Shown here one piece after another: positions 62,976-64,000 of a stretch of 64,000 nt of DNA. Made by a program: the position numbers and the translations under genes. Each line of letters opens with the position of its first letter. The stretch's first letter is position 1. This DNA comes from Micropterix aruncella (Eukaryota; Arthropoda; Insecta; Lepidoptera; Micropterigidae): the NCBI GenBank assembly GCA_944548615.1, contig CALYMY010000076.1, positions 111,417 to 175,416 on the forward strand, written 5' to 3'. The notes beneath the pieces are model-generated. The model was not told the origin of the DNA. It saw nothing but the letters and a program-made list of their open reading frames with translations, and did not search any database.

Positions 62976-64000
62976 ATTTATTTCGAAAAATGTGATTTTT
63001 TCATAACAATTTCTATGTTCAAAATGAAAGTTTATATAAAAAAATTCAAAATGTCAAAATTTCGAAAATGCCATTTCGTAGAGATTTCAAAGGCCTTCGT
63101 TCTGTCCGAACACCGTAACGCGTTAGGTTTACTCTATCTCGATTTATTTCGAAAAATGTGATTTTTTCATAATAATTTCCAAGTTCAAAATGAAAGTTTA
63201 TATAAAAATTTTCAAAATATCAAAATTTCAAAAATGCCATTTTGTAGAGCTTAAGCGGGGTGTCGATCTCGCCAAAGACCGCAACGCGGTAGGTTTACTC
63301 TATCTCGATTTATTTCGAAAAATGTGATTTTTTCATAACAATTTCTATGTTCAAAATGAAAGTTTATATAAAATTTTTCAAAATGTCAAAATTTCGAAAA
63401 TGCCATTTTGTAGAGATTACCAAGGTCGTCGTTCTGTCCGAAGCCGTAACGCTATAGGTTTACTCTATCACGATCTTTTTCGAAAAATGTGATTTTTTCA
63501 TAACAATTTCTATGTTTAAAATGAAATTTTATATAAAATTTTTCAAAATGTCAAAATTTCGAAAATGCCATTTTGTAGAGATTACCAAGGCCGTCGTTCT
63601 GTCCGAACGCCGTAACGCTATAGGTTTACTCTATCACGATCTTTTTCGAAAAATGTGATTTTTTCATAATAATTTCTATGTTTAAAATGAAATTTTATAT
63701 AAAATTTTTCAAAATGTCAAAATTTCAAAAATGCCATTTTGTAGAGCTTAAGCGGGGTGTCGATCTAGCCAAAGACCGCAACGCGGTAGGTTTACTCTAT
63801 CACGGTCTTTTTCGAAAAATGTCATTTATTCATAACAATTTCTATGTTCAAAATGAAAGTTTATATAAAAAATTTCAAAATGTCAAAATTTCGAAAATGC
63901 CATTTCGTAGAGATTACCAAGGCCGTGGTTCTGTCCGAACGCCGTAACGCTATAGGTTTACTCTATCACGATCTTTTTCGAAAAATGTGATTTTTTCATT
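62976..64000. repeat. 166-bp array of HOR16 (partial, 1-bp deletion)
   Basis: Reads TCCGAAGCCG near 63438-63447 where other copies read TCCGAACGCCG, a one-base loss in c1. The array runs off the window edge within c4- or b7-region sequence. Confidence 0.97.

Larger units (their letters stand above)
1..64000. repeat. Composite higher-order satellite array, 4030-bp period, 16 copies
   Basis: The whole window is a head-to-tail array of one composite unit: a 119-bp monomer array, a 716-bp spacer and a 166-bp monomer array. Unit starts, taken at the first GGAGTTCC after the 166-bp array, are 3476, 7506, 11536, 15566, 19596, 23958, 27988, 32018, 36049, 40079, 44109, 49561, 53591, 57383 and 60818. 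Eleven complete units are 4030 bp to within one base apart from HOR6; the others differ by whole monomers. No other sequence interrupts the array and neither edge is reached. Such arrays are typical of heterochromatin or centromere-proximal satellite, but nothing here proves a chromosomal location. Confidence 0.98.
60818..64000. repeat. HOR16, right-truncated by the window edge
   Basis: A complete 119-bp array and spacer and about 6 monomers of the 166-bp array. It returns to the 12-monomer form after the 7-monomer HOR15. Confidence 0.97.

Noticed and set aside
1..64000. CRISPR array
   Set aside because: Repeats are 119 and 166 bp, directly adjacent with no variable spacers, and there are no cas genes.
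1..64000. Telomeric repeats, tRNA, 5S or other RNA genes
   Set aside because: No TTAGG- or TTAGGG-type runs and no A/B-box or cloverleaf pattern seen in either monomer or the spacer.

Overview
The window is one uninterrupted satellite array from a eukaryotic genome. It contains no recognisable complete gene, RNA gene, CRISPR array or transposase. The organism cannot be named from this sequence. Nested tandem repeats of this kind, together with a spliceosomal-type 3' splice site and 5' splice site and possible RFX X-box motifs in the spacer, point to an animal, perhaps an invertebrate. That is inference.

Layout: a composite higher-order repeat (HOR) of 4030 bp is repeated head to tail 16 times (14 complete copies and one partial copy at each edge). 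Each standard unit has three parts. (1) Twelve copies of a mixed-composition 119-bp monomer plus a 14-bp tail, 1442 bp. (2) A 716-bp non-tandem spacer. (3) About 11.3 copies of an unrelated AT-rich 166-bp monomer, 1872 bp. Boundaries fall at the same base in every copy, and copies differ by only a handful of substitutions that I could find by eye.

Both monomer arrays have an internal higher order of five monomers: 595 bp in the 119-bp array and 830 bp in the 166-bp array. All large length changes are whole-monomer steps. HOR6 has +332 bp (two 166-mers), HOR12 has +1660 bp (ten 166-mers) and -238 bp (two 119-mers), HOR14 has -238 bp, and HOR15 has -595 bp (five 119-mers). Single-base indels occur in HOR9 and HOR16.

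The most interesting content is the 716-bp spacer. Read on the minus strand it looks like the 5' part of a split gene: upstream X-box-like and TTTATCGATTT-type motifs in a decayed 65-69 bp repeat, then a pyrimidine-rich tract ending in TTTTCAG, then a 147-nt exon with an ATG and 40 acidic, helix-like codons, then a strong GAG|GTACGT donor. The 119-bp array would lie within the intron that follows. I read this as a gene fragment caught in the satellite, or a satellite born from a gene's 5' end. Expression is unproven. In HOR5 the donor GT is mutated to AT.

The short open frames in the monomers follow from the repeat sequence, often cross monomers in shifted frame, and are not annotated as genes. 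Copies are called HOR1 to HOR16 from left to right. The 166-mers within a standard unit are called, in order: a, b2, c1, c2, b*, c3, b7, c4, c5, b', a'.
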